In this document: positions 44,524 to 53,033 of the stretch, one piece after another | Numbering within the stretch: the stretch's first letter is position 1 | Layout: the number at the start of each line of letters is the position of its first letter | NCBI RefSeq assembly: GCF_001426345.1 | Contig: NZ_LMEM01000009.1 | Coordinates: 388,540 to 452,539 of the forward strand | Direction: 5' to 3' | DNA length: 64,000 bases | Source of the DNA: Devosia sp. Root436 | Lineage (GTDB): Bacteria > Pseudomonadota > Alphaproteobacteria > Rhizobiales > Devosiaceae | The notes under the pieces: generated by a model | What the model was told of the DNA's origin: nothing | Database searches by the model: none | The model's input: only the letters and a program-made list of their open reading frames with translations | Program-made: the position numbers and the translations under genes

Positions 44524-45867
44524 GTGATCCAAGCCTTGACCGAACAATTTTTCATCGAGCGCCCGACTTTCGACCCGGCGACGGGACAGGCCAGCTTTGG
44601 CTATAGAATGGCGGGCCTGCATTTCGTCGAAACCCTTGGCCTGCCTGATGGCGCCGATGCGGGCGCGGCCGCGAGCCCCGCCTTTGCCAAGCTGCTGGAC
44701 CTGACCGCGATCGTGCTGGGCGTCAGCTATTTCAAGCTGCGGGCACCCTTCGAGATCGTGGCGCCAGCTATTCCGCTGACCGAGGCCGAGCGGATTTTCG
44801 CCATCGACGTCTATGAGAACGGGCTGGGCGAATTCTATGCCCGCAACAACCTGATGCGCTTCGGCAAGCTGACCATCAGCGCGGCAGAAGACACCGATCC
44901 AGCCAAGCCCGCCCCCAGCTTGCCCAACCGCACGCTGCTGCCCATTGGCGGCGGCAAGGATTCGCTGGTCAGCGTCGACCTGCTTGACCATGCCGGGGTG
45001 GAATTCACCCCCTTCGCGGTCAACCCCAAGGGACCGATCCTGACCTCGGTGGACAAGATCGGCACCGCGCCGGTCTATGTGACCAGAACGCTCGATGCCG
45101 AGATGATCCGGCTGGGCAAGGAGAAGGGCTATTACAACGGCCACGTGCCCTCGACCGCCATCAATTCGATGATCGCCGCGCTCTGCGCCCTGCTCTACGG
45201 CTATAACCAGATCGTGCTCAGCAATGAGCGCTCGGCCAGCGAGGGCAATGTCACCTTCGACGGGCGCGAGACCAATCACCAATATTCCAAGTCGCTCGGC
45301 TTCGAACTGCTGATCGCCTCGATCCTGAGCGACGCCACCGGCGGGGCGCTCAAATATTTCTCGCTGCTGCGGCCCTATTCGGAAGCGCGCATCGCCTCGC
45401 TCTTCACCCATGACGACAAGTTCGACCACGTCTTTTCGAGCTGCAACCGCAATTTCCGGCTTGACGGCAATGATGGCCCGCTCTGGTGCGGCGAATGTCC
45501 CAAATGCCACTTCGTCTTTTTGATTTTCGCGCCCTTCATGGCCAAGGACCGGCTGCTTTCCATCTTCGGCAAGGACCTGCTGAACGAGCCCGCCAATGAG
45601 AGCTCGTTCCGCGAGCTGGCGGGGCTGGCCGGGCAGAAGCCATGGGAATGCGTGGGCGAAATCCTGGAAGCGGCCGCCTGCCTCTATACGCTCACCCGCC
45701 ATGCCGACTGGCACGAGGCGGCTGTGGTCAAGGCAGTGAAGGCGGACCTTTTGGCCCAGTATGGCGAGCCCAAGCTGCAACTGGCCATGGCTGAGTGCCT
45801 GACCGACAGCCACGACCACCACATTCCGCCAGCGCTGGCCGCAAAGGTTGCCGCCTATGCGGTTTGA
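44524..45867 (+). CDS. murL: UDP-N-acetyl-alpha-D-muramoyl-L-alanyl-L-glutamate epimerase
   Basis: This 447-residue enzyme fits MurL, which inverts the L-Glu of UDP-MurNAc-L-Ala-L-Glu to D-Glu using ATP. The ATP site is a PP-loop-like LLPIGGGKDSLVSVDLLD at about residues 139-156. NERSASEGNVTFDGRETNHQYSKS follows at about 238-261, and a cysteine cluster, CGECPKC, lies near 321-327. Length matches the known MurL (about 450). The start is uncertain: GTG 44524 is used and TTG 44536 is possible; the frame upstream to 44173 runs antisense to the DGPF gene. It overlaps the ligase gene by 11 bases, the same pairing as in Xanthomonas oryzae. Cytoplasmic. Confidence 0.88.
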   Translation: MIQALTEQFFIERPTFDPATGQASFGYRMAGLHFVETLGLPDGADAGAAASPAFAKLLDLTAIVLGVSYFKLRAPFEIVAPAIPLTEAERIFAIDVYENGLGEFYARNNLMRFGKLTISAAEDTDPAKPAPSLPNRTLLPIGGGKDSLVSVDLLDHAGVEFTPFAVNPKGPILTSVDKIGTAPVYVTRTLDAEMIRLGKEKGYYNGHVPSTAINSMIAALCALLYGYNQIVLSNERSASEGNVTFDGRETNHQYSKSLGFELLIASILSDATGGALKYFSLLRPYSEARIASLFTHDDKFDHVFSSCNRNFRLDGNDGPLWCGECPKCHFVFLIFAPFMAKDRLLSIFGKDLLNEPANESSFRELAGLAGQKPWECVGEILEAAACLYTLTRHADWHEAAVVKAVKADLLAQYGEPKLQLAMAECLTDSHDHHIPPALAAKVAAYAV

Positions 45868-47158
45868 GGAGCCGGTCCTGCTCTATGGCGCCGGCCGCGA
45901 GGCGATCTCGACCCGCGCTTTCCTCATGGCCCGCCAGCCGGACCTCAAGGTGTTCGTCACCGTCGATAGCGGCGCGGCCGATATTGCCGAAACCGAAATC
46001 ATCGCCCCGGCCGACCTGCCCGCCGCCATCCACGCGCATCGTTTCGGGCTGATCGTCAAGAGTCCGGGCGTGTCCCGCTACAAGGATATCTTCGGCATTG
46101 CCCGCGATGCCGGTATTCCGGTGACCTCCAATATCAACCTGTGGGGCGCTGCCTATCGCACCGGCCGCACGGTGATTGCCATTACCGGCACCAAGGGCAA
46201 GTCGACAACGGCGACGCTGGTTCACCTGATGCTGTCGAGGTCGGGCATCGATGCCGGTCTCGCCGGCAATGTGGGCCTGGCCCCGCTCGATATCGCCGAC
46301 CGCCACGGGACTGTGATCTTCGAACTCTCCAGCTACCAGACATCGGACATGAACTTCCTGCCCGATATCGCTGGCGTGACCAATCTCTATCCCGAGCATG
46401 TCGATTGGCACGGCTCGGTGGAGCGCTACTACCAGGACAAGCTGCACCTGATCGATCGCGATGGCGGCTTTCCCGTGGCTCTGGGTGCCGCGGCCAAAGG
46501 CAATGGCCTGGTGGCGCAGGCAGTGCGCGACCACCGCAGGCTGATCCGCGACCTGACGCGGGACGAATCCGCTGCCGTCGACAAGGCCGTGGCCACCTCG
46601 CGGCTCAAGGGCGCGCATAATCTCGACAATGCGCGCCTCGCGGCACAGATCGCGCTGGCAGCGGGCGGCACGCTTGAGGGCGTGGTGCGCGGCATTGCCG
46701 GTTTCGTACCCCTGCCCCATCGGCTCGAAGAGCACCGCTTCGGCGGCATGCTCTTCGTCAACGACTCCATCTCGACCACGCCGGAAGCCACCAAGGCGGC
46801 TTTGGCCGCCTATGCCGGCCAGCGGCTGGCGCTGATTGCAGGAGGGCATGAGCGCCAGCAGGACTATGCCGAACTGGCGGAGCTGCTGGCGGGCTATGGC
46901 GTGACCACGCTGGCCTGCCTGCCGGTGACCGGGGCCCGGCTGGCTTCGGCCACCCGCATCGCCGCGCCGCAACTGACCGTGCTCGAAGCAGCCGATCTCG
47001 AAACGGCCATGCAGGCTTTGCATCGGCATCGCCGGGCTTTTGACGCCGTGATCCTGTCGCCCGGCGCGCCGAGCTACAACCAGTTCAAGAATTTCGAAGA
47101 ACGCGGCCGCCGCTTCGTCGAACTGGCCAAGGCCAACTTTGTCCCGGAGGCACCATGA
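45857..47158 (+). CDS. murD2: UDP-N-acetylmuramoyl-L-alanine--L-glutamate ligase (MurD2)
   Basis: This 433-residue Mur ligase has the P-loop ITGTKGKSTT at about residues 112-121 and an N-terminal Rossmann region that binds the UDP-MurNAc part (LLYGAGREAISTRAF). The central block is FELSSYQTSDMNFLPDIAGVTNLYPEHVDWHGS at about 155-187. The C-terminal domain includes ALIAGGHERQQDY. The sequence is of the MurD type. Because it overlaps murL, the better assignment is MurD2, which adds L-Glu (not D-Glu) to UDP-MurNAc-L-Ala before MurL epimerises it. The ATG is inside the end of murL; the four-base overlap with the next gene couples all three. Confidence 0.85.
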   Translation: MRFEEPVLLYGAGREAISTRAFLMARQPDLKVFVTVDSGAADIAETEIIAPADLPAAIHAHRFGLIVKSPGVSRYKDIFGIARDAGIPVTSNINLWGAAYRTGRTVIAITGTKGKSTTATLVHLMLSRSGIDAGLAGNVGLAPLDIADRHGTVIFELSSYQTSDMNFLPDIAGVTNLYPEHVDWHGSVERYYQDKLHLIDRDGGFPVALGAAAKGNGLVAQAVRDHRRLIRDLTRDESAAVDKAVATSRLKGAHNLDNARLAAQIALAAGGTLEGVVRGIAGFVPLPHRLEEHRFGGMLFVNDSISTTPEATKAALAAYAGQRLALIAGGHERQQDYAELAELLAGYGVTTLACLPVTGARLASATRIAAPQLTVLEAADLETAMQALHRHRRAFDAVILSPGAPSYNQFKNFEERGRRFVELAKANFVPEAP

Positions 47159-47487
47159 ACGGCGCTGCCTATCTGGCCATCGCCATTGTCGGCGAGGTGA
47201 TCGCCACCTCGTTCCTGCGCGCCTCGGCGGGGTTTACGCAACTGATCCCCTCCGTCGTCGTCGTGGTGGGCTATTGCGTCACTTTCTATTTCTTCTCGCT
47301 GGCCTTGCAGACCATTCCCGTAGGCATCGGCTATGCCATCTGGTCGGGCGTCGGCATCATCCTGGTCTCAATCATCGCCTATTTCGCCTATGGCCAGACG
47401 CTGGACCTGCCGGCGCTCATCGGCATCGGCCTGATCCTGACCGGCGTGCTGGTGATCAACCTGTTCTCGCAATCGTCAGCGCACTAG
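47155..47487 (+). CDS. small multidrug resistance (SMR)-family transporter
   Basis: This 110-residue four-helix membrane protein of the EmrE/SugE class has the essential Glu14 in IAIVGEVIATSFLRAS. The SMR signature is also present (PVGIGYAIWSGVGIILVSII at about residues 58-77). It is probably a proton-driven exporter of cationic compounds or guanidinium. It overlaps the murD2 stop by four bases, so it is made with the cell-wall enzymes. Whether the link has meaning is not known, since SMR genes are often placed by chance. Confidence 0.88.
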   Translation: MNGAAYLAIAIVGEVIATSFLRASAGFTQLIPSVVVVVGYCVTFYFFSLALQTIPVGIGYAIWSGVGIILVSIIAYFAYGQTLDLPALIGIGLILTGVLVINLFSQSSAH

Positions 47488-49220
47488 AACGAACGGATCA
47501 GCGCGGTTGGCGGCACGCCGGCCTGCACCAGGGCATTGCGGATGGAATCCATCAGCCCATCGTCGCCGATCCGCTCGCGCAGCCGGGGCAGTACACCCTT
47601 GGCGCGGAACGCGGCGACATCGAGCACCTGCGGCAGGTAGCGGTTGACCACATCGCTCTCGCCCGAGCGCTGCGCCGCCATGATGGCCAGGATCGGCCCC
47701 AGTTCACGGTCGGCCTGGGCATAGAGTTCGGCATAGCCGATGGCCCTGGCGAAATCGCCGTCGCGCAAGGCCAGCAGGGCCGGCACGCCCTCATACCAGG
47801 CCGGCGGATTGGGAGAACCCCTGGCCGCGTCGAGCGCCATGGCCTCCGCCTCGGCCAGGTTGCCGCCAAAGGCCAGGAGCCGCGCATAGGCAGCCAGCGC
47901 ATCGACGCTGGCGGGATTGAGCTGCACGGACGAGCTGAAATCGGCGCGGGCCAGCGCCGGCTGGCCCTCGGCCTCGTGCAGCCGGGCCTGCTGTTCCCAG
48001 ACGAAGCCGCTGATCGGATCGAGCCCGATGGCGCGTTCGAGATTGGCCGATGCCATGCGGAACCGGCCGGCAGGTACATCGCTGCCGCCTTCGACACTGC
48101 CCTGTTCGGCCAGCAGGCTCGCCGTAGCGGCCAATACCGCGGCGCTGTCCCTGTCGGTCTCGGGCAGCGCCCGATAGCAGGCGTCGGCCCGCGCGGCTTC
48201 GCTGGCGCTGCCGGTTTCGCGATAGAGATCGAACAACACCCGGCAGAGATAAAGATTGATCTGTCCATCGAGCGGCGCCGAAGAGGCCAGGAGCTGCCGC
48301 GCCGCGACATGCAGCGGGCCGCGCGGACTGCCCAGCACCAGGCTCAGTGATTTCGACACCTTGTCGAGCACATCCGGCCCCGCCGCCTCGCTGGTCGGCA
48401 CGGCAATGGTATGGTTCCAGACCACCGCGCCGGAGACGCTGTCGGTCAGGATAGCGCTATATTGCACCACCGGGCCGTCGGGCCGGACGATGCCGGTCAG
48501 CACGAAATCGCTGGTCGGCAGGCCGGCCACCGCGACATTGGCCTCCCCGCCGCCGCCATAGCGCACGCCGATGCTGCCGAACTGCTCGAGATCGGTGACC
48601 AGCTCGATGGCGAGGCCCGCCACCTGGGGCGTCATGGCCGTGGCCAGGTTCTGGAACTCGACAATGGTGATGGTGGGCCGCTGCAAGGCGCCAGTCTGGC
48701 TGAGCCCGTTGGGCCGCCAGGCGGTCATCGCATAAGCCGCCATGGCCAGCCCCAGGGCAATCATTGCCAGCGCGAACCAAGACGCGCTGAAGCTCCAGGC
48801 GCCCGGCCAAGCCGGTTTCCTGGCCCGCGTATCCTGCTCGACCTCGACACCGGCCTCGACCTCGCCGGGCTCGGGGACTGCGGCAAATTCGGGAACATAG
48901 CGGCCGACGGGCAAGTGAATCTGCATCGCCTCGCCCATGCCCGGTCCGCGGTAATACTCATCCAGCAGGCCGCGTAACCTGCGCGCCTGCACCCGCACGA
49001 TGGGATCGGCCTGGGGATCGAAATCGGCCGTGCGGCCGAACACGTCCACGGCGATGGAATAGGCCTTGATCGATTGCTCGCTGCCTTCGAGCGTGCGCTG
49101 CACGATATAGCCGAGAAAGCGGCCAAGCTGGGGAGAGCGCGAGATTTCGGGCCACGCGAGCAGTCGCTCGAGTGCAGTCAGGATCGCCTCACGCTGCGGC
49201 GCAGGATCGGTCAACCGCAC
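47484..49220 (-). CDS. membrane-anchored TPR protein with N-terminal winged-helix-like domain
   Basis: This is about 578 residues. Residues 1-100 (RFLGYIVQRTLEG...PIVRVQARRLRGLLDEYYRG) look like the N-terminal part of CadC/adenylate-cyclase-type regulators, with an AFGRTADFDPQADPIVRVQ-style block. One membrane helix lies at about 145-175. A middle domain follows (TIVEFQNLATAMTPQVAGLA, TolB/adenylate-cyclase-linked type). The rest, from about 310, is TPR-like helices. The start is GTG 49220, but a TTG six bases on sits better behind GGGAGG. No catalytic domain is visible. It converges with the SMR gene, overlapping its stop by four bases. Role unknown; a signalling or stress function is likely. 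Confidence 0.65.
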   Translation of the reverse strand: MRLTDPAPQREAILTALERLLAWPEISRSPQLGRFLGYIVQRTLEGSEQSIKAYSIAVDVFGRTADFDPQADPIVRVQARRLRGLLDEYYRGPGMGEAMQIHLPVGRYVPEFAAVPEPGEVEAGVEVEQDTRARKPAWPGAWSFSASWFALAMIALGLAMAAYAMTAWRPNGLSQTGALQRPTITIVEFQNLATAMTPQVAGLAIELVTDLEQFGSIGVRYGGGGEANVAVAGLPTSDFVLTGIVRPDGPVVQYSAILTDSVSGAVVWNHTIAVPTSEAAGPDVLDKVSKSLSLVLGSPRGPLHVAARQLLASSAPLDGQINLYLCRVLFDLYRETGSASEAARADACYRALPETDRDSAAVLAATASLLAEQGSVEGGSDVPAGRFRMASANLERAIGLDPISGFVWEQQARLHEAEGQPALARADFSSSVQLNPASVDALAAYARLLAFGGNLAEAEAMALDAARGSPNPPAWYEGVPALLALRDGDFARAIGYAELYAQADRELGPILAIMAAQRSGESDVVNRYLPQVLDVAAFRAKGVLPRLRERIGDDGLMDSIRNALVQAGVPPTALIRSF

Positions 49221-49246
49221 CTCCCAAACCGGCTCGATTGTGACGA

Positions 49247-49258
49247 TTTACATGTAAA
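49247..49258. promoter_or_regulatory. perfect palindrome TTTACATGTAAA in a divergent control region
   Basis: This 12-base perfect dyad lies 27 bases upstream of the TPR-protein gene in an AT-richer stretch (TGACGATTTACATGTAAAAC). It may be an operator or overlap the promoter of that gene. No second copy is seen in the window. Confidence 0.4.
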
Positions 49259-49460
49259 ACACAAGGGCGTGTTACATCGACTTTACCTGACTTTGCCTAT
49301 TCCGAAGGCAGCGATTGGATCATACGCCGGTTGTCGATGTTCAATACGCGACATTTTTTCGGCTCGGTTAGGCCCCGACCGAAGCTCTTGACCACCTAGT
49401 TTCGAACAGTAAACGCCCGCCGCCCGTAGCGGTGTGCAGGCGAGTGTTTTCTTATTTGGC

Positions 49461-49483
49461 TTGTTCCGCCCCTGGCGGAACAA
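49461..49483 (+). promoter_or_regulatory. perfect 10-pair hairpin just upstream of the receiver-like gene
   Basis: TTGTTCCGCC (49461-49470) and GGCGGAACAA (49474-49483) pair perfectly around CCT. The ribosome-site GAGG follows at 49485-49488. No T tract follows, so it is either a leader hairpin or an operator. Confidence 0.6.
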
Positions 49484-49489
49484 CGAGGT

Positions 49490-49942
49490 GTGCATTTGAA
49501 CGATTATGTGGAAAACATGCCATTCATGGCGCTTGTCGACGACGACCAGCACTCGGCGCATCTGCTGACGCGCATGCTGCTCGCCCACGGCTCGCCCGAT
49601 ATCCAGTGGTATGGCGGCGCGGCCAAAGGAAGGCTGATGCTGGCCAATGTGCTGGCCAATCCGACCGCCAACTGGCCCGGCCTGCTGATCGTAGACCTAA
49701 AGGCCCATAGCGGCGCCAATCTCGAATTCGTAGCCTCCATCCAGTCGCTTGCCCGCCAGAAAGGCGTGCCGGTGGTGGTGATGGCCCAGCCGCTCGACCG
49801 CGAGGGCCGCGATGCCCTGCACGAGGCGGGCGCGTCCGCCGTGTTTTTCCGCCATGCCGAACTCGACGCCTACAGGCGCGAAGCGGCGGGCATCGTCAGT
49901 TTCTGGGCGCGCAGTCAGCGCCTCGATGCGGTTGGCATGTAG
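49490..49942 (+). CDS. stand-alone receiver-domain protein, degenerate
   Basis: This 150-residue protein looks like a response-regulator receiver without an output domain. The acidic pocket is present as VDDDQ (Asp17-19) and a likely phosphate acceptor Asp69 in LLIVDLKAHSG. The conserved Thr/Ser after strand 4 is Ala (VVVMAQP) and the conserved Lys after strand 5 is Arg (AVFFRHAEL). It may therefore not switch in the normal way. GTG 49490 is the longest start. TTG 49496, seven bases after GAGG, or ATG 49517 are possible. No histidine kinase adjoins. The leader carries a strong hairpin. Confidence 0.65.
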   Translation: MHLNDYVENMPFMALVDDDQHSAHLLTRMLLAHGSPDIQWYGGAAKGRLMLANVLANPTANWPGLLIVDLKAHSGANLEFVASIQSLARQKGVPVVVMAQPLDREGRDALHEAGASAVFFRHAELDAYRREAAGIVSFWARSQRLDAVGM

Positions 49943-50145
49943 CTCCTGCGTCCACAGGTTGCATGCCTCGGCCGGGAGGGGCGCTGCATGACGGTTTGCG
50001 GACCGCTCCTGCATTCCCAAGCGTCCCTCCGGCCACTCCATCCCTCCCTGGCTCGCTTGCACCGCGGCTGAGGAGGGCGTCCGCCCTACTCCAAGGGGGC
50101 GGCGCATGGGCGCGGTCGCGACACCTCCCGGTCGCGTCCGCACGG

Positions 50146-50209
50146 GGGGAGAAGCAGATCGGTCGCGCGCTCGTCCCTCAGCGCAGACCGACGACTATTG
50201 CTTCTCCCC
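50146..50209. terminator. long hairpin overlapping the end of the MgtC-family gene
   Basis: GGGGAGAAGC (50146-50155) pairs with GCTTCTCCCC (50200-50209), and CGGTC pairs with GACCG inside. It spans the stop codon of the minus-strand gene at 50195 and could end its transcript. The 252-base stretch before it (49943-50194) is very GC-rich and holds no gene I can support. Confidence 0.45.
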
Positions 50210-50707
50210 GCGGCCCACTTCCTTCTCGTCAGCGTCTTCGCCACGAATGACATGGTGCGCCAGCGCCCGCAGCGCGGCCAATACGATCACCGCCAGCAGC
50301 GCCACGCCAAATGCGATGAGATAATAGCCGAGCGATGTGGCGACGCCGACGGCCCCGGCCAGCCACATGCCGGCCCCCGTGGTTATGCCCTGCACATTGC
50401 CCCCACTCTTGAAGATCGCCCCGGCGCCGAGAAAGGCGATGCCCGCCGTCACCGCTTCAACGGCGCGGATCGGGTCGGCCTTGGCGCCGTCGGGACCGAG
50501 CGTGTGGAATATCTCGAAGGCGAGAATGGTGAACAGGGCCGCCGCCACCGAAACCAGGATATGGGTGCGCAACCCGGCCTCGGCCGTGTGCCACTCGCGC
50601 TCGAAGCCGATCATCGCCCCAAGCATGGCGGCGATCAGCAGGCGGATGCCGATGATATGCTGGGGCAGATAGGTCTGGACGAAGCCGAATTCGTTGCCGA
50701 CATCCAT
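50195..50707 (-). CDS. MgtC/SapB-family inner-membrane protein
   Basis: This 170-residue protein has four to five membrane helices and the MgtC signature blocks LIAAMLGAMIGFEREW at about 24-39, HILVSVAAALFTIL at about 49-62, and AGIAFLGAGAIFKSGGNVQGITTGAGMWLAGAVGVA at about 90-125. MgtC proteins help cells grow at low magnesium or at acid pH. The C-terminal cytoplasmic tail is short and charged (EDADEKEVGRGEKQ). Alphaproteobacterial copies of this size lack the extra C-terminal domain of Salmonella MgtC. It stands alone between a hairpin and a family C repeat. Confidence 0.88.
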   Translation of the reverse strand: MDVGNEFGFVQTYLPQHIIGIRLLIAAMLGAMIGFEREWHTAEAGLRTHILVSVAAALFTILAFEIFHTLGPDGAKADPIRAVEAVTAGIAFLGAGAIFKSGGNVQGITTGAGMWLAGAVGVATSLGYYLIAFGVALLAVIVLAALRALAHHVIRGEDADEKEVGRGEKQ

Positions 50708-50772
50708 GGAGAGGGTCCGGGGCTGGTGACGCTGCCGTCACAACTCGGACGATGGTGCTTGGTTCCGGTGAC

Positions 50773-50897
50773 ACCTCTCCCTCGGGGGAGAGGTCGACTT
50801 GCGAAGCAAGGCGGGTGAGGGGGCCTTCCCCTCGCGCCGAGCCAAGAAAAGGCCCCCTCACCCGGCCTGCGGCCGACCTCTCCCCCAAGGGAGAGGT
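50773..50897. repeat. palindromic intergenic element, family C copy 2
   Basis: It has the same arms as the copies at 29278 and 63808 (ACCTCTCCCTCGGGGGAGAG ... CCTCTCCCCCAAGGGAGAGG), with GGTGAGGGGGCCTT / AAGGCCCCCTCACC inside and the shared TCGACTTGCGAAGCAAGGC segment. It fills the gap between the MgtC and SDR genes. Confidence 0.88.
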
Positions 50898-50905
50898 GAA
50901 GAAGC

Positions 50906-51691
50906 TCACACCGTCTTCAGCCAGCCGCCGTCGACGAAATAGGTGCTGCCGGTGGAATAGCTCGCTCTGTCCGAGCACATGAAGACGAAGAAATTCGCCA
51001 GCTCCGCGGGCGTGGCAAAGCGTTTCATGCCCCCGGCCTCGTCGGCGACGCCCTGGAGATGGGCCTGCCAGCCGTCTTCGCCGGCGATCTCCCTGGCGGT
51101 CTTGATCCAGTCGGGCGTCAGCACCAGGCCGGGATTGATGGTGTTGACGCGGATATTGTCGCCCAGCACCTCATTGGCCAGCGTCTTGGAAAACATCATC
51201 AGCGCCGCCTTGGTGGTGTTGTAGATCGGCTCGTACCACAGCGGCTGCACCGCGCAGATGGAAGCATTGTGCAGCACCACGCCGCCGCCGCGCTTTTTCA
51301 TCGCCGGCACCAGCCCGCGCGCCAGCCGCACCGCCGCCATCACATGCAGGTCCCAGTAATATTGCCACTTGGCGTCGTCGGCCTCGGCAATGGTCTCGTT
51401 GGAACCGGTGCCCGCATTGTTGATGAGGATATCGACGCCGCCAAAGGCCATGGTGATGCCGCTGATGACGGTATCGCAACCTGCGGCCGTAGCCACATCG
51501 GCGGCGATGGCCGTGGCGATGATGCCGTGCTTCTCGGCCAGGCGCGCCGCTTCGTCATCGCCGCGCTGCCTGTCGCGTCCGACCAGCACGAGATTGGCGC
51601 CCTCGGCCGCCAGCCCCTCGGCCACCGCCAGCCCGATGCCCACCGTGCCGCCGGTGATGACGGCGACCTTGTCGCGCAGATTCAAATCCAT
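50906..51691 (-). CDS. SDR-family oxidoreductase
   Basis: This 261-residue short-chain dehydrogenase has a dinucleotide-binding turn TGGTVGIG at residues 14-21, an Arg after strand 2 (VGRDRQRG), suggesting NADP preference, and NNAG at about 92-95. The catalytic Tyr-x-x-x-Lys is YNTTK at about 162-166, after Ser near 148 (HNASICAV). Substrate unknown. The start MDLNLRDKVAVITGG is normal. A frame extending to 51745 comes from the repeat at 51706. It is followed on the same strand by, and separated by a family D repeat from, a polyol-type dehydrogenase. Confidence 0.88.
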   Translation of the reverse strand: MDLNLRDKVAVITGGTVGIGLAVAEGLAAEGANLVLVGRDRQRGDDEAARLAEKHGIIATAIAADVATAAGCDTVISGITMAFGGVDILINNAGTGSNETIAEADDAKWQYYWDLHVMAAVRLARGLVPAMKKRGGGVVLHNASICAVQPLWYEPIYNTTKAALMMFSKTLANEVLGDNIRVNTINPGLVLTPDWIKTAREIAGEDGWQAHLQGVADEAGGMKRFATPAELANFFVFMCSDRASYSTGSTYFVDGGWLKTV

Positions 51692-51705
51692 GCCTGGTCT
51701 CCTGT

Positions 51706-51835
51706 GCCACGCCCTCGTGGTTCGAGGCTCGCAAAGAGCTCGCACCTCACCATGAGGACTACTTGGAAATCGAGCTCCCAGTAGCCCTCATGGTGAGGCG
51801 GGAGCGCAGCGACCCTCGAACCACGAGGGCGTGGC
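51706..51835. repeat. palindromic intergenic element, family D copy 1
   Basis: The arms GCCACGCCCTCGTGGTTCGA (51706 on) and TCGAACCACGAGGGCGTGGC (to 51835) are perfect reverse complements. Inner pairs are CACCTCACCATGAGG / CCTCATGGTGAGG and TGGAA/GAGCTC-type segments around an imperfect centre. A near-identical copy is at 61499-61624. The arms read into neighbouring frames (CEPRTTRAWH) and create false N-terminal extensions. Confidence 0.9.
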
Positions 51836-51838
51836 AGC

Positions 51839-52885
51839 CTACTCCGCCACCCTGATCTGCAATTTCACATCCGTCGGCCTTGCTTCCACCGCGCGGTCGA
51901 ACGCCTTCCTGGAATCCTCGAAGGCGAAAGTCTCCGAGATCAGCGGTTTCAGATCCACCTTGCCCGAGGCGATCAGCGCGATGGCGCGATCATACTGGTG
52001 GGCATAGCGGAACACGCTCTCGATGCGCAGTTCCTTGACCGACAGGCCGGCAATGTCGAGCGTCGTCGGCTCGACCGGCAGGCCGACAATGACGATGGCG
52101 CCGCCTGGCCGCGGCAGGTCGGTAATGGTCTTCCAGGCATGGGGAGAGCCGGAACATTCGAACACGATGTCGACGCCCCAGCCCTCGGTGAGGCGCCCGA
52201 CTTCCTCGACGATATTCTTCTCGCGGATATTGACCGGGATGACTCCCTGATATTGCGCGGCGATGTCGAGCTTGGGCTGCGCCAGGTCGGCCACGATGAC
52301 CCGAGCACAGCCGCCGGCCAGCGCGGCCAGCGCGACCATGGTGCCGATGGGGCCGGCGCCGAGCACCAGCGCGGTATCGCCGGGCACGATTTTCGCCTTG
52401 CTCGCCGCCTGCATGCCGACGGCGAAGGGCTCCACCATGGCGCCTTCGGCAAAGCTCACATTGTCGGGCAGCTTGAATGTGTAATTGGCCGGATGCACCA
52501 CTTCGGGCGTCAAAACGCCATGCACCGGCGGCGTGGCCCAGAAACTGACGGCCGGATCAACATTATACATGCCCAGCCGGCTGGCCCGCGAATTGGGATC
52601 GGGAATACCCGGCTCCATGCAGACACGGTCGCCCACCTTGAGGTGGGTCACCCCCTCGCCGACCTGCGTGACCGTACCCGCCGCCTCGTGCCCCAGCACC
52701 ATGGGCGCATTGACCACGAATGGCCCGATCCGGCCATGGGTATAGTAGTGCACGTCCGAACCGCACACGCCCACGGTGTGAATGGCGATCTTGACCATGC
52801 CCGGCCCCACTTCGAGCGGCAGGTCGATGTCCCGCAGGGCCAGCTCATGCTGGCGTTCGAGAACGAGGGCGCGGACTTTGGTCAT
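51839..52885 (-). CDS. zinc-dependent polyol/xylitol-type dehydrogenase (medium-chain)
   Basis: This 348-residue medium-chain dehydrogenase of the sorbitol/xylitol (D-xylulose reductase) type has the catalytic zinc ligands in [11 protein letters not shown] (Cys near 37) and GHEAAGTV (His-Glu near 62). It also has the NAD site [10 protein letters not shown] at about 174-183 and the typical EPG-PDPNSR and [11 protein letters not shown] blocks (Glu-Pro near 150). The structural zinc cysteines of many relatives seem reduced to one (RVCMEPG). It probably oxidises a sugar alcohol. The start is ATG 52885; the frame to 52924 has no ribosome site. Confidence 0.88.
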   Translation of the reverse strand: MTKVRALVLERQHELALRDIDLPLEVGPGMVKIAIHTVGVCGSDVHYYTHGRIGPFVVNAPMVLGHEAAGTVTQVGEGVTHLKVGDRVCMEPGIPDPNSRASRLGMYNVDPAVSFWATPPVHGVLTPEVVHPANYTFKLPDNVSFAEGAMVEPFAVGMQAASKAKIVPGDTALVLGAGPIGTMVALAALAGGCARVIVADLAQPKLDIAAQYQGVIPVNIREKNIVEEVGRLTEGWGVDIVFECSGSPHAWKTITDLPRPGGAIVIVGLPVEPTTLDIAGLSVKELRIESVFRYAHQYDRAIALIASGKVDLKPLISETFAFEDSRKAFDRAVEARPTDVKLQIRVAE

Positions 52886-53033
52886 GGCGATTTCCGTGGG
52901 CTGAAAGCAGGTGCCGGCAGGCACCGGGACAAGCTAGCGCACTACGCCGCCGCAATCCACGGCTTGCTTGGTAACCAGTCCGCAATTTCACATACGCTAT
53001 GGTCGGCTTCCGCAAGCTCAAACCGGTCGCCTG

